A DNA stretch of 64,000 nt from Lineus longissimus (Eukaryota; Nemertea; Pilidiophora; Heteronemertea; Lineidae): contig NC_088323.1 in NCBI RefSeq assembly GCF_910592395.1, positions 6,510,001-6,574,000 on the forward strand. The letters run 5' to 3'. Position numbers and translations under genes: made by a program. Numbering within the stretch: the stretch's first letter is position 1; each line of letters starts with the position of its first letter. This document shows, piece by piece, positions 32,586 through 45,300 of this stretch. Below the pieces are notes generated by a model. The model searched no databases. It worked only from the letters and a program-made list of their open reading frames with translations, and had not been told where the DNA came from.

Positions 32586-32911
32586 AACACCATCTTGTCC
32601 CTGACAACCTGGCATTCTCAAGTCAACGAATTACATCATCAGAAAGAGGATTCTGCAGAGGCACTCAAAGGCATACAAAAAACAAACTCAATTGTAATAA
32701 ATCAAGCACATTGATGCAATTTTTTTCTTTCTTACACTTGACGCTGGGTGATATGAACAAAGACTAGCAAATGTTTTTATCTGAAACTCCATGTACATTT
32801 ACACTTGGCCTTTCTGTACAAAACTGAAGTAAAAGCATTTGCTAGGGAGGGTTTTGGCATTTTCTGCACTTTTCAGCTAAAAAATCTTATACATATATCA
32901 CCCCCTTCCCC

Positions 32912-32943
<32 letters not shown>

Positions 32944-35815
32944 GTTGACGCCAGAAGCATTTCTTGTTTGTCTTTCATTAGCGGGGGTCGACTGAGCATG
33001 TTGGTATCCTGTGCCACAAGAAATTTGGACACAACACCTTAATTCAGAAGAGTATTTGTTCAATTTTTACAGTCATTCAAGTTGAAAAAACCCTCCTCTC
33101 TCACTTTCCTGTGAAAAGTTCATCTTTAGATCAGGATATTATGAAACTGACAACATTTTACATCCAGTAGCTACCCCCCTACTCTGTATTTAGTACTATT
33201 TACAAGATATAACATGCTACACAAGAGCATCAACATTATTTTGCAAGCAATGTTGCCAACCAATAGCCTACATATCCTAATGCTAGGCTCACATAGAGTT
33301 CTCACCAGATTGGGTTCACATACAGCCTCAGACTGAGATTACATAGAGTTCTAACAAGGGTCGGTTGACATAGTTCACATTGTCACTTTAACTTGTGACT
33401 TTAAGAATGTGCAGCCCCTTTCCACAGAGCAGGCCACAGAAAAGCCTTCCACTATCATATCACGTCAGATTGACATCTAACCAAGTCAATAACTGTGGTG
33501 ACAAGAGACATGTGACACTTAAGCTGTGACAAGTGGCAAAGTGAATCCTATGTAAACCCAGCCTCAAAAAGAGAATCCTATGTAAACCCAGCCTCAAACA
33601 AGAATTTCAATAGAACATACAGGTATAGACCCTGTGCATTCATATGGGGTGATTTTGAATGGTGGGGTAACTTGGAACACCTGGCCACAGATGTTTTTCA
33701 TCACAACAATTTTTGCTAGGGGCTATGTGACGGTACGTAAAATTAAGATTTTTGAACATTGAAGTGAAATGTACAATGAATCCAAATTCTCCACAGTTCC
33801 CTCGCTCTCCAAAGAGCATTACAAACGTCACCTTCAATACAGTAAAATTATACCCAAAGACATGTCCTTGAAAAATTATTCAGCAGCATTTAATGGTCAC
33901 AGAGCATTGATATTTAGTATGGACAGAAAATTCACATGCAGTTGCCATATTTCTAGGCAAATTGAGGAGGGTGTTGCAAAAATTCCACAAAAATCTAAAT
34001 GATCTGAGATGCAGCTATTTCTAAATAGTTAGCACTCCTCCAAGCCCTGAATCAACCCTCTTGCTGTGTTTTGAAACCCTTTAGCTTCAGGCACAAGAAG
34101 GAATTTTTGCGAATTTCAGCACTTCATCCTCAGTTTTTTCCAGCAATATATATTGGAGTTTGAGTAAAATGTGACAAATTAAAGTTAATACTTGTAAATA
34201 CAGGGCGTCCCCAAAAATGGGAACCTGCATCACACATTTCTGCACTGTCACATTGTTTTTGGCCATCTTGTCGTAAATTTGACGCCAAAATTTGTGCCTA
34301 AATAACTTAACTGTTTCGGTAAATGAGTATATTATGATTCCCAAAATGCAACACAATTAAGAAGCAAATAAATACAAGCACTATATCAATTTACAAAGCA
34401 ATTTTTGTAAATATTTATTTTTACTTTTGTGAAAAATAATTTGTGTGATGTCAACACCACAGCCAGCAAATCATTGATGTTTTTTGGAAGTGGTGAATCC
34501 AAACTTGTCACTTTTGAGGTAACGGTGTTTCAAAATTTTGCGCCTGTCAGGAAAATATTCTTACATTTTCTTATCAGACAAAGCCTTTTTATAAAACAAG
34601 AGCGAAATTTTGAAAATATCCCACTTTGACCAAACGTTCCCTACTTGCATAATTCTTGTTTCTTTCTGCTTTGTTATGATTGCAAACAGTTCTGCTTTTA
34701 TTTACGGGGGGGGGCACATAAGAAAATCAACGAAAATCTCCCTACGTCGTAGCTTAATTAAGTATTGCTTACGCCATCTATGTACAACATCAATAACTAC
34801 ACATATCTGTACAAAGAAGAAGCGGCAATCGACAAAGCTGCTTTTGTTTTAGCACAAGAAATTCATTTCATAAATATTTGCATCCGCAAAGAGAATTGAA
34901 CAGAACATTCAATGGACATCAAAAATATGAAAGAGACGGCCATTTTCTCAATCATTACCTCAAAACATTTTTACAATTTCAAAGAACTGCTCCGAGAAGC
35001 TTTGCAAAAATAAGACCATCCATGTCGATATACATCTTGAGGATTTGCATACAATGTCTTGTAAAATTGCATACAACACCTTGTAGAATGGCATGCAACA
35101 TCTTGTAGAATTGCTCCAGTAAAATGGCTTTATGAAAAGTCAACAGATACAATGTTGCTTACTTGTAACAAACACTGTTTTTATCTAACTTCTCATTGAT
35201 AACTGTTTAAACGTGCACTATGCTTGAGACAGAAAATGGTTCTTTCTAAGATGTACATGTACCTCATCTTGAGATACCAAAACAAAACAAAAACAACAGT
35301 ACATACAAAATTTTCTAGTCAAGCCCAGCATTCAGTGTAATTTTGTTAACCCTTTCGCTGCCAAGCATATCTGAGTTTAATCTTTACACAGCCAGACGGC
35401 GCCTGCACTCGCCTAAACACGAATTTTTTAAGGTGGTCACAGTTTATCGGTACACCCTATATATTTTTCTAATTCTCTTCTATCAAAACGTTGATCTCCA
35501 ATATCACCTACACTACCAGATATTGAACAATTTCATGTTCTGTCATGAGTTCGGTCATGATTGAAACTGAATGCCATGGAAAATCTCACAAATGTACCAC
35601 ATCTACTCATGAGTGGACGAAACATATACGGTACTCCATTGGCGCTCTGGTTTCCTCCTACAATTACAGTACCACTGTATTGTTCATCAGTTCAGTGAGA
35701 GACTCTATGCCACTGTGATTTAGGTGTCGCTACTGTAAAAATCCCATTCTAAAGGTTTAGCGTATGGTCCCATGTCGATTACTTCATGTCTGACTCTGAA
35801 AGACCAGTATTCTAT
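32586..35815. other. Intergenic AT-rich DNA, no gene seen
   Basis: A run of about 22 C followed by an AC dinucleotide repeat lies at 32909-32942. A 31-bp unit (gaatcctatgtaaacccagc) is duplicated at about 33543-33600, with degenerate relatives from 33290. Three 28-bp units (catacaatgtcttgta type) lie at 35045-35115. Short open frames here have no coding signal. Part of the upper end may be the NOSTRIN 3' untranslated region. Confidence 0.5.
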
Positions 35816-35816
35816 T

Positions 35817-36340
35817 GGACCACGAGCACAGTCCTGACACCAGCAGCAATGGACCACTAGCAGTCTTGACACCAGCGGCAATGGACCACTAGCAGTCTTG
35901 ACACCAGGGGCAATGGACCACTAGCAGTCTTGACACCAGGGGCAATGAACCACTAGCACAGTCCTTACACCAGGGGCAATGAACCACTAGCAGTCTTGAC
36001 ACCAGGGGCAATGAACCACTAGCAGTCCAGACACCAGGGGCAATGAACCACTAGCAGTCTTGACACCAGGGGCAATGAACCACTAGCACAGTCCTTACAC
36101 CAGGGGCAATGGACCACTAGCAGTCTTGACACCAGGGGCAATGAACCACTAGCAGTCCAGACACCAGGGGCAATGAACCACTAGCACAGTCCTTACACCA
36201 GGGGCAATGGACCACTAGCAGTCTTGACACCAGGGGCAATGAACCACTAGCAGTCCAGACACCAGGGGCAATGAACCACTAGCACAGTCCTTACACCAGG
36301 AACAATGGACCGCTAGCAGTCTTGACACCAGCAGCAATGA
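35817..36340. repeat. 32-bp minisatellite just downstream of the NOSTRIN stop
   Basis: About sixteen units of 31-35 bp, ccactagcagtcttgacacc then aggggcaatga, with a second variant (cacagtccttacacc). It starts about 58 bp beyond the NOSTRIN stop codon, so it is very likely transcribed in the 3' untranslated region. Confidence 0.9.
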
Positions 36341-36397
36341 AATCTCTCATTACATCCAAATTAATGCTCGGATTGGGAAATATAAGTGCGCCCAGCA

Positions 36398-39300
36398 CTA
36401 TAGTTCCTTCACGTATGTCGCGGGGAAGATTCCTCGCTGTCCATTGAGTTCGCCGTGCCACCAGCCATCTCCCTCTTTGTGCTCTAGGCGAATTATATCC
36501 CCTGCAAGAAAAGAATGATCTCTCAGCATGAACTCATACAATTTGATTCTATTACGGAGCAGGAAGTCATTTCATAATCTGTTTAGATCTTTGTCGATCG
36601 CAAAAATAAAAAATGTGTTTTTCTTCAGCATTTGCTCCGCATCTGGAGGTGTTATTCTCAAGGGAGTATCCTCCACCAAAGTGGGATGAGCATTGTCAAG
36701 TGCCACTATGACTATGGTCAGGTGCCAATTGGGTTTATCGGCCAGGTGAATCCAACTTTTACCTGAGGAAGAGTCCATGCAAGCTACTCATGTTTCTGCC
36801 ACGCCAGTTCATCTAGAAATACGCCCCTGGCTTCTCCCCTGGATAGAACCAAGGCCCTTTTGCATCGAGCCAGAAGTGTTGACCACTCGGCTTAGACGCT
36901 TCTTAGTATCAACAATACACTTTATCAAAGACGGATACGAGAATCGAGAGAAATTCAAGACTAACCCGCGTGAATCGTGAGTTCATCAGGTTGCGTCCCC
37001 TGGTAATCATACAACGCCTGACATTCCCCAATCGCGGCATGTCCGTCGGCCCCGTCAGCACCAAAATCATCACCATCGTAATTATCAAATTCATCTTCGT
37101 CTGAAGGAGAAAAACGTTGATTCAAATGCAATCATTACAGGGTCATTAAGTCTGATTGGAAGAGATTGGATGTGGATAAAACAAAATAATCTTTGCGTAA
37201 ATACATACAGAATGTGAAGTTTCATAATGCTGCTCTGAGGACAGATAAACAAATAGCATTTTATTCAAGTTTCAGCCAAGTTGCATGCATGACAAATGCA
37301 CTACAGCATTGTGTGTAACTGCACTGCTATTTTCCTGACCCATGATTTAATGCAAACGGCGTACCACTTTGAACTCAAAATAGTTGTACATGGTAATATC
37401 GGGACTTACCATACATTGAGTCTACCTGTCGCCCGACGGCGGGAGGCCGACTACCAGGGACGTTGTATGTAGATCTAAAGCCTGGAGTCTCGCCACGTAA
37501 GGCTGGAGGCACTCGGAGTATACTTTGTGGAAGACCCTGAAATCAGATTTTGTCATTAAATGAAATTATGCCAAAGTCCTGATCTTAAGTAAGGGTCTAA
37601 CATCATTGCATTTGGTTCTTAAGTCTACATCTCAACGAATTCTAAAGCAAATGACAGGTACCATAGATAATTTTAAACAGAATTTTGTGCAATTTCACCC
37701 CATGCCAATAACTCATATCCATCTTTGACCCCAAGGGCCTACTTTTGCCAGAGCAGATCACAGAAAGCTACCCACCCGTTAAAGAGGTTCGCATGACCAG
37801 TGATTAGCCTACCTTTTGCATTTTCTACGGCTATGAGAATGAACCTCCTCATTTCCTGCACAGGTCGATTAGCTAGATTCGTAACAGGGCCCACAATAGG
37901 GTTCCCTTCAGGAACCCGCAGATGACGTATGATGCATCAATTGATTTGATACCAACTGTGGCCCAGGAAGGGCAGTGTATTGCTCAAATGAAATTTATTT
38001 GATCAAGCATGTTTTTATGGCTTACTTGTTTGTCTTTCGTTCGCTCGATATATTGGGCGAATGTGTACTCAGGTTTTGGTTCACCATTCGCGGCCGCCAT
38101 CGCAGATGTGATCTTATATTTACCCGCTTCCAGGAAGTTCATTGTGGCATTCAGCTGAAAATGTAGAATCAAACATTGAAGAAAAACTCTGAACTACAGT
38201 GGTTGGGAAAAGAAACTACAGTAGAACCTCTCTATCAAGGACACCCTCGGGACTGACAAGTGCTGTCCTTAATAGAGAGGTGTCCTGATTAGAGAGGTCA
38301 AATTGAATGAAAACAGCCAATTTGGGACCAGAACTAGTGTCCTTAATAGAGAGGTGTCCACTAAGGGAGGCTCCACAGTATCACCTTCACACTTGACTAT
38401 AACATCCATGCTACTCACCCCGGCTAATTTATTTTTTACATCGTCCTGTGTTTCCGTGTCACCATAATTTGGCTTATTCCGATAAACGTCTAATAATTTT
38501 TCGACACCTTCCCGTCCTTTTTGCTCCCGTTCAATATCGGCTTCTAAGTAATATAAGTATGTCCGCAGCGCGTATATGCGTCTCTCTTTGTCCATGGGAC
38601 TGCCAAGATCCTCAGCCTGTAAAATAGAAAACATCAACTTATTGTGATGGTTTTTTCTGTGGCGTAGGGCCATGCAGATTTTAAAGAATGTCGAAAACAT
38701 GGAATCCAAGGAATGCCAAGGTTTTGGTCTGCAGATTTGACTGAAGATTTGCGATTACGGTTGCAACTCTGAACATCGAGACTATAAATTCAATACGGTA
38801 CCATGATTGGACAATGTGGTTAAAAGATGACGGAAGAGTAAAAAGTAAACAAATGGAACACAGAGAATGTGAACAATCGGGGATGAACAAGAAGGACCGG
38901 TGTGGATTTATCACACTTTCATTTCTCTCATCATAATATCCACTCTCATTTCTCAAATCCTAAAAGTTATCTGGAATCAATTCCTTGGGGTTTATTTAGG
39001 GGAACATCCATATCTACTCAGGTTGATTCTGTCTGGAGCCTTCTCATCAATAACAGCAGCAAACTTTGACAAGGGATCGAGGGATGGCAGGAGCCCCACT
39101 GTACTTACGTAGCACTCTATCAATATCTGCTCCGGTTGATTCTGTCCCGAACCCTTCTCATCAACAACGGAAGCCAGATCTGCTTGTATATCAACAGTCT
39201 TCACGGACTCGCCCATGTTGTCACAGACCTACAAAAGGATAGTTTTAGTCAGACAAAAATGTACTCTACGAAACTGATCGAAAACTTCAAAATGCGAATC

Positions 39301-42300
39301 TCGTGATTTTTAACTTACTTTGATTAATTTTGGTCCCATCACAGATATATGGTTGTTATATTTATTGAGCGCGTCTTGGAGCTGACTAATTCGTTCTTCT
39401 TCTAATGACTGTAATTGGTTGGTTCCCTGAAAACATTTGAAGTTACGTCAATAAAGCAAGTAGTTTTAAGTCTCTTGTCTGGCAAGTACTATGACTGTTG
39501 AAAGCATATAGTCTCCAAAGAAAAAATTCAGTGAGAAAGACATTTTTTTGGAGTCATCCATAACAAGCTAAGTCTCAACAGACTCAGTTGTTTTTTGAGT
39601 CATCCATCACAAGCTGTGCCTAAACAGACTCAGTCATTTTTGAGTCATCCATAACAAGGTAAGTCTCAACAGACTCAGTCATTTTTTGAGTCATCCATCA
39701 CAAGCTGTGCCTCAACAGACTCAGTCGTTTTTTGAGTCATCCACCACAAGCTGTACCTCAACAGACTCAGTCGTTTTTTGAGTCATCCATCACAAGCTGT
39801 GCCTCAACAGACTCAGTCATTTTTTGAGTCATCCATCACAAGCTGTGCCTCAACAAACTCAGTCATTTTTTGAGTCATTCAGTACAAGCTCGACAAGTCT
39901 CTCCATCAACAGACTCTGAAAAGTCCAGTCAGGCTGCACCTGGAGGCATGGAGAAAATGACTCACTAACCTTATATACAGCTGATTCCCACTCCTGCCGT
40001 GCCCCCTCGGCTTTTTGACAACTATCATGATAATCCTTGTCTGCTTTACGCAAGTTGTCCTCCGAGTGTTTTCCCTTTTTCTCCATCTGAAAGTTAGGTC
40101 AGAATAACTGCTTGATGGCTACGTATGACTTAAACAAGCTAACATTGGCCTTGGGATAAATGTATCTTCAAGCTACTGTTCCTTTAGATTAGAAGAGACC
40201 TTAGAATGCCAATCAAAATTTGATTACCGATGGATCTTCAGGTGTGTGCATAGTTTGGCTTGTTCAGCTAGAAATTCTGCCTAACACTCAATTCTAAAAG
40301 GCCTTGGCTGCAGACTTTCACTGTTTGTAGTGGAAAGTCCGTTAAGTCCGTTAAGTCTGATCATAACAATCCTTGGTGTCAAAACCAAGGACCGCTGGGC
40401 TCAAATCTGATGGCAAACGTTCACTATGAGCCCTTTGATAGGAATTCATACCTCGCAGTAGGTCCTTGGTTGGTTCAAACAAGACCGCTCGGGTAAACCT
40501 CAAATCAATCAAAAACCGTCAACTTACACCTCTGTTTTGATCAGCATTTTTGGCCTACCCCCAGCGGAATTGCAAAGACAACCAAGCACCGCCAGTCTGG
40601 CATAAATTCTTGAAGCACAACTCACCCTTGCTAGGTCTTTATCTGTAAATTTCCCCTTCCCCGCTTTGACATCTCGTGTTTGGTCGATTACTTTTTCTGT
40701 GTCTCTCGCACAACCAAAGGCACTTTTCTTGGACTGAAATGATATGAAAACAATTTGTAAATAAACGGATATCATAATTGATCATACGTCCAAATGAATG
40801 TGATCTTGAACTTCGTTAACTTGAACACTTCGTCTACAAGTACAACTGACAAGGGGCTACCTACCCTCATTTCTTCATTTCGTTTATCCATCAAGTTTTT
40901 CATGGACTTGTCCACTGTTGCTTCAATCTGGAACGGAATATGGAATAGTTAGTTTATTGAGTGGAAACTTCACAAGAAACTTGCACCAAGATATTGTTCT
41001 GACCCTCGAGCACAATCGTTTTACAATCAGAAATGTTTCATGTGGCGTTTGTTTTCGCATTCACGTTTACAGATAATCGCCAAAATATGTGGCTGCATAT
41101 CGTAAGAAAGTCTTATTGAAATTACTATCACAGGGTTGTCAAAACACAAAATCAAAGGTATGCTAAAGGTGGTATTTTTACGAAACTTCAAAACAGAACA
41201 GCCATCAGTCCTTCTGCGTTTACATTATTGATGACTTACAGGTTTTCTTGTTTTGTGTATATATTCACTGAGCTGTTTCACCGGTTTGTGCAAGTCTTCC
41301 ACTAACGCTGACGACAGGTTCCTGTGGAGGTCGGCCTCTGCTTCCACGCTGGTAGCGACGCCTAACCAGGCCACGGCCAGGGAGCTGCAGTGAAAGAGAT
41401 GGTGGTTAGAAGATGTGGACAAAGTATAATCTCCCTGAGCAGTTCGACTGATTTTTACAGCTTGGGGAGGGGAATGGGTATATTCACTTTCAGCAGAAGA
41501 TCCAAATGTCCATTGAGAACATTTCCGAGCGCTTTGCCACTGCCTTACTTGGGATGGTATATTTGACCTGTCAACCTTTAAAATAACACACAGGCAACCC
41601 ATCCATAAAGACATCAGTGGCCCGTGCCACGGGTATAGGCTAGTATCAACAATGCATGTGGTAAGGGCCAGCATCAGTCTACATAACATCAAACCCAACA
41701 AATGCTATATAATGAGCTGTTCTTCACCAGGATATCTGCAACGCTTGCCTATCTGGTCATAATCGGTCATGATACAAATGCTACTTAGCATTGCACAAGG
41801 ATAAACAAAGACAAATTCTGTCTGATATTGATGTTTTTCTGACACTCTAGTGTAGAGTGCACTCACAGGTCCCACCATACTATGCCATCATATCTGAATA
41901 ATGATACTGATCTCAATAACCTGATTGGCACTACATGCCATCAAGTTTATTTCTCAAGATTGTTCTGGGGAGGTGGTTGCGATCAACATCTTATCTTGGG
42001 GGGGAGCAATTTAGTTGTATTTTTACCAATGTCCTGCGTCTAAACTGACACTACAACTACAAATCATATACTCCAGTTTCAGAGATCTAAGACTGGTTGA
42101 TTATATCCTGACCATTCGACAACTTGGTGTCAAAAACACATTCTATCCAAGTTGAACAGGTTGAATAGCATCAAACAAACATCTACATATTTTGAAGATT
42201 GGGACCAGAATATTCAGAAATAGTCTTAGAGCGGCGAAACAAGAGTATTTTTCATAGCAGTGTGTAACTGTAATAGAAGTCAACTTTATGTTGTACTTGC

Positions 42301-45300
42301 TATATTGAATATTCAGGCCCAATCTACTTGAATGAAATATGCATATGATACTTGTTGACTGCAATCGTTTATATACATGCAGTGGATATATTCAACGACA
42401 AGCAAGTGTCTGTGTTCAGCTACAAATACAAAACAGTTGACATAGGGTAGAATGGGGTAGTTTAAGCCCTGGTTTATTTGTAGCCCCTGCATTGTTTGAT
42501 GCATGGGATATCAATCAATATCATAGGCAGGGGCTACAATTATACCAGGGCTACAATTACCCCCATTATACCTTACACGTCATATATAACAGTACATAGA
42601 TGTACAGTGAGCAAATAAGTCCATACATGTATATCCTGAGCATCTTTGCCAAAAATTGACATAATTAGGAGTTTCAGCGTAATAATTTATGGGATTTGGG
42701 TGGAGAATTAGGCATTCTGAGTTGCAGAACAGTTTGGAAAAACCTTGTTTTTTGTGAAGTATATTTTTGTGAACTGTTCTGATAACATTAGGGCATGTGG
42801 CACCCTCTTGCACTGTTAAAAGGTGTGAAAACCAAGCATCTGGAAGGCCTGAACTTCACGGAATACCTACCCAAGACAGTTGCTAGCCTGCTTCTGTAAC
42901 TTATTACTAATCTTCGTGAGACTTTTGGCATACGTGGCCTCAACATCCGCCCTCTCCTGCATGAGGAGCGCGACCTCTTTACAGAATTCATTTCCCTGCT
43001 TGATATACCGTCGTAGTTCATCGAAGCCGGTCAGACCCTGCAACGATAGAAGGAAATTCACATGAGAAATCATCGCAATAAATATTTTACAGGATTTCGT
43101 ATATATATCTGAGGACTGTAGGCAGAACCTGTGAAATAAGATGATAGACAGGATTAGCAGTTGCCCGACTCACGAGTACAAGGTGATTCCATTTTTGCAT
43201 TCTAAGTTATCTACTGCGCTGGTTTTTTTTGCAGACGTTCATTCGAACTAGCTCGTAAAACACAGATAGTCCTGCATCTACTTTTAAGCGGTCTCCCAGT
43301 TCGAATTTCTCTTTTCTCATCCTAGATTCAGGGTAATTCTGTTTTTTTTCTGAGAGTATAGGTTCCCTGTGAAATGCTTAGCCAGTGATGGCAAGAACAG
43401 TCGGTAAAATGGAAGTTTTTGTCAAGTGAAATATTGCCTTTTTTAAAACCTGGTGTGCATTCATTCATGTACATCAACTTACTGGTGCTGAGAGTCATGA
43501 CGCTATTAACCGGGGTCCTCTACTCGAACTCGAGAAACATCATACATTGGCCAAGCGTCACTGTCGAGAACGAATTTGCAAATGTTGCTTTCTGGACAAC
43601 TTCAGCGTACCATAAACTACACAAACATGACTAATAGAGTAATGGGACTTGAAACCATTCAGATGACGATACTATCACTTTGTTGCCTATTAATTATAAC
43701 GAGATATAATCGTTAGCGGCATTAGCGCATGCAGAATTGATGTTACACTCGTGTTAGCGGCGACACGCTTATGATAATGATTCCGCTCTATCACTCAATG
43801 CAACATTCAAATGCTAACGATTATAGTTATCGTTACTATCAATCGATTTGACTATCATTTGTCTTTTTTATTAATCATTTTTACCAGTGAAAAGCATGAG
43901 GGCCGGTGTGTGTTCTCAGAGAACTAGTGATATCTTAAAGCGTCCAATGCTACATGCAGACACTCTAAGATATATATGACCATATTACGGCATTTGAGTC
44001 ATAACATGCCATTTGATTGACACCTCAGCATCATAAAAAATAAAGACAAGTAAGATGATAATATTTTACCTCATATAACTTTTTCTGCAACAATTTCAAC
44101 TCAGCCACACGATCCAAATCCTTGTACTCGCGGAACAAATTCAACGTGGTCAGAGACTTATCGCGACGCATTTTATACATTTAGTTTAGTCGATTCCACA
44201 GAAGCTTAGCTTTCAAATCGAGTTGAGCTTTTCTCATCCATGAATAGAAGCATTGAGCTTTTATTGAGCTTTTATTGAGCACCAAATTGTTAGAACGGTT
44301 CCCGAGCACCAGTAGGGAGCAATGTCGGTATGTTACAAAGTTGAGCTGATTCTGAGCAAAATGTTTTAAAATGCTAGTCAATATTGTGATTTTCCCAAAG
44401 TATTTTTCGATGAACTGCCTAAAAGTGTGTCAAAATTGATGTAGATTGCAGTGAAATAAACTTGACTACGACAAAATCTTCAGGCAATAGCTACATTGAA
44501 CATCCAAGCATGTCATCAGAGAATCGATAATCCATATTTGAACAGTACAGTTGAATACATCCAGAAATGAAATATCCGAATGACACTGCACACAAAATGT
44601 TTGAGACACGGATTAATTAAACATCTTGTGGCGGTTAGGAACTTTTCCAACTGTCATGATCGTTACAAACGGTTAGTCCAAGACACCAATGGAAACACGG
44701 TAAATATTTCAAAGCGTGTTATTGTTTCAATAGTGGTGCCCTGGTAAGGCGAACATGTGCATATCCAGACATGAATTGATTCCAGCTGCTACTGGTAATG
44801 CTAATTAGACTAATTAGCATACGGTCGGAATCTTCCTAGATACAAATGTTAGGAGTACTAATTCAAATTCAGCACGTTATTCCAGGGTCTGAGATTAAAG
44901 GGAATGGCCCGCCAAAAAATGGGGAGTTTTGGACGGCCCGGTCAAAACCTTAGGCGGGAATAAGGTTTCATTGATAAATATAAGGAGTTTCAAGGCCCCC
45001 AAATCACTTGTAAGGTTCAATAGATACTGGCCGTTCATTGGTTTACCGTCTGCGTATCATTTACATACTCTCATTTTGAAAAATATGACAATATTTACGA
45101 TCACGTTATTGATTTTTGCAACATTTTCGGTAACGCGCCCCTTGCGGATCTGTAAGGTACCATTCGGATGCTTGAAAAATGCTTGTCTCGTCGATTCGCT
45201 CGCGGATAAACGCATCAGGCTGACTGCAGCAACTTTTAATTGTTGGAGACAGAGAAGGAAGGAATATGATTATCAGTTTGATGAAAACTTTGCAAAGTTT

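Noticed and set aside
30247-32767. Overlapping open frames reading the satellite (GLSHYGCDCLNSL type)
   Set aside because: They follow the repeat unit in several frames and end at random; no start context, splice sites or family.
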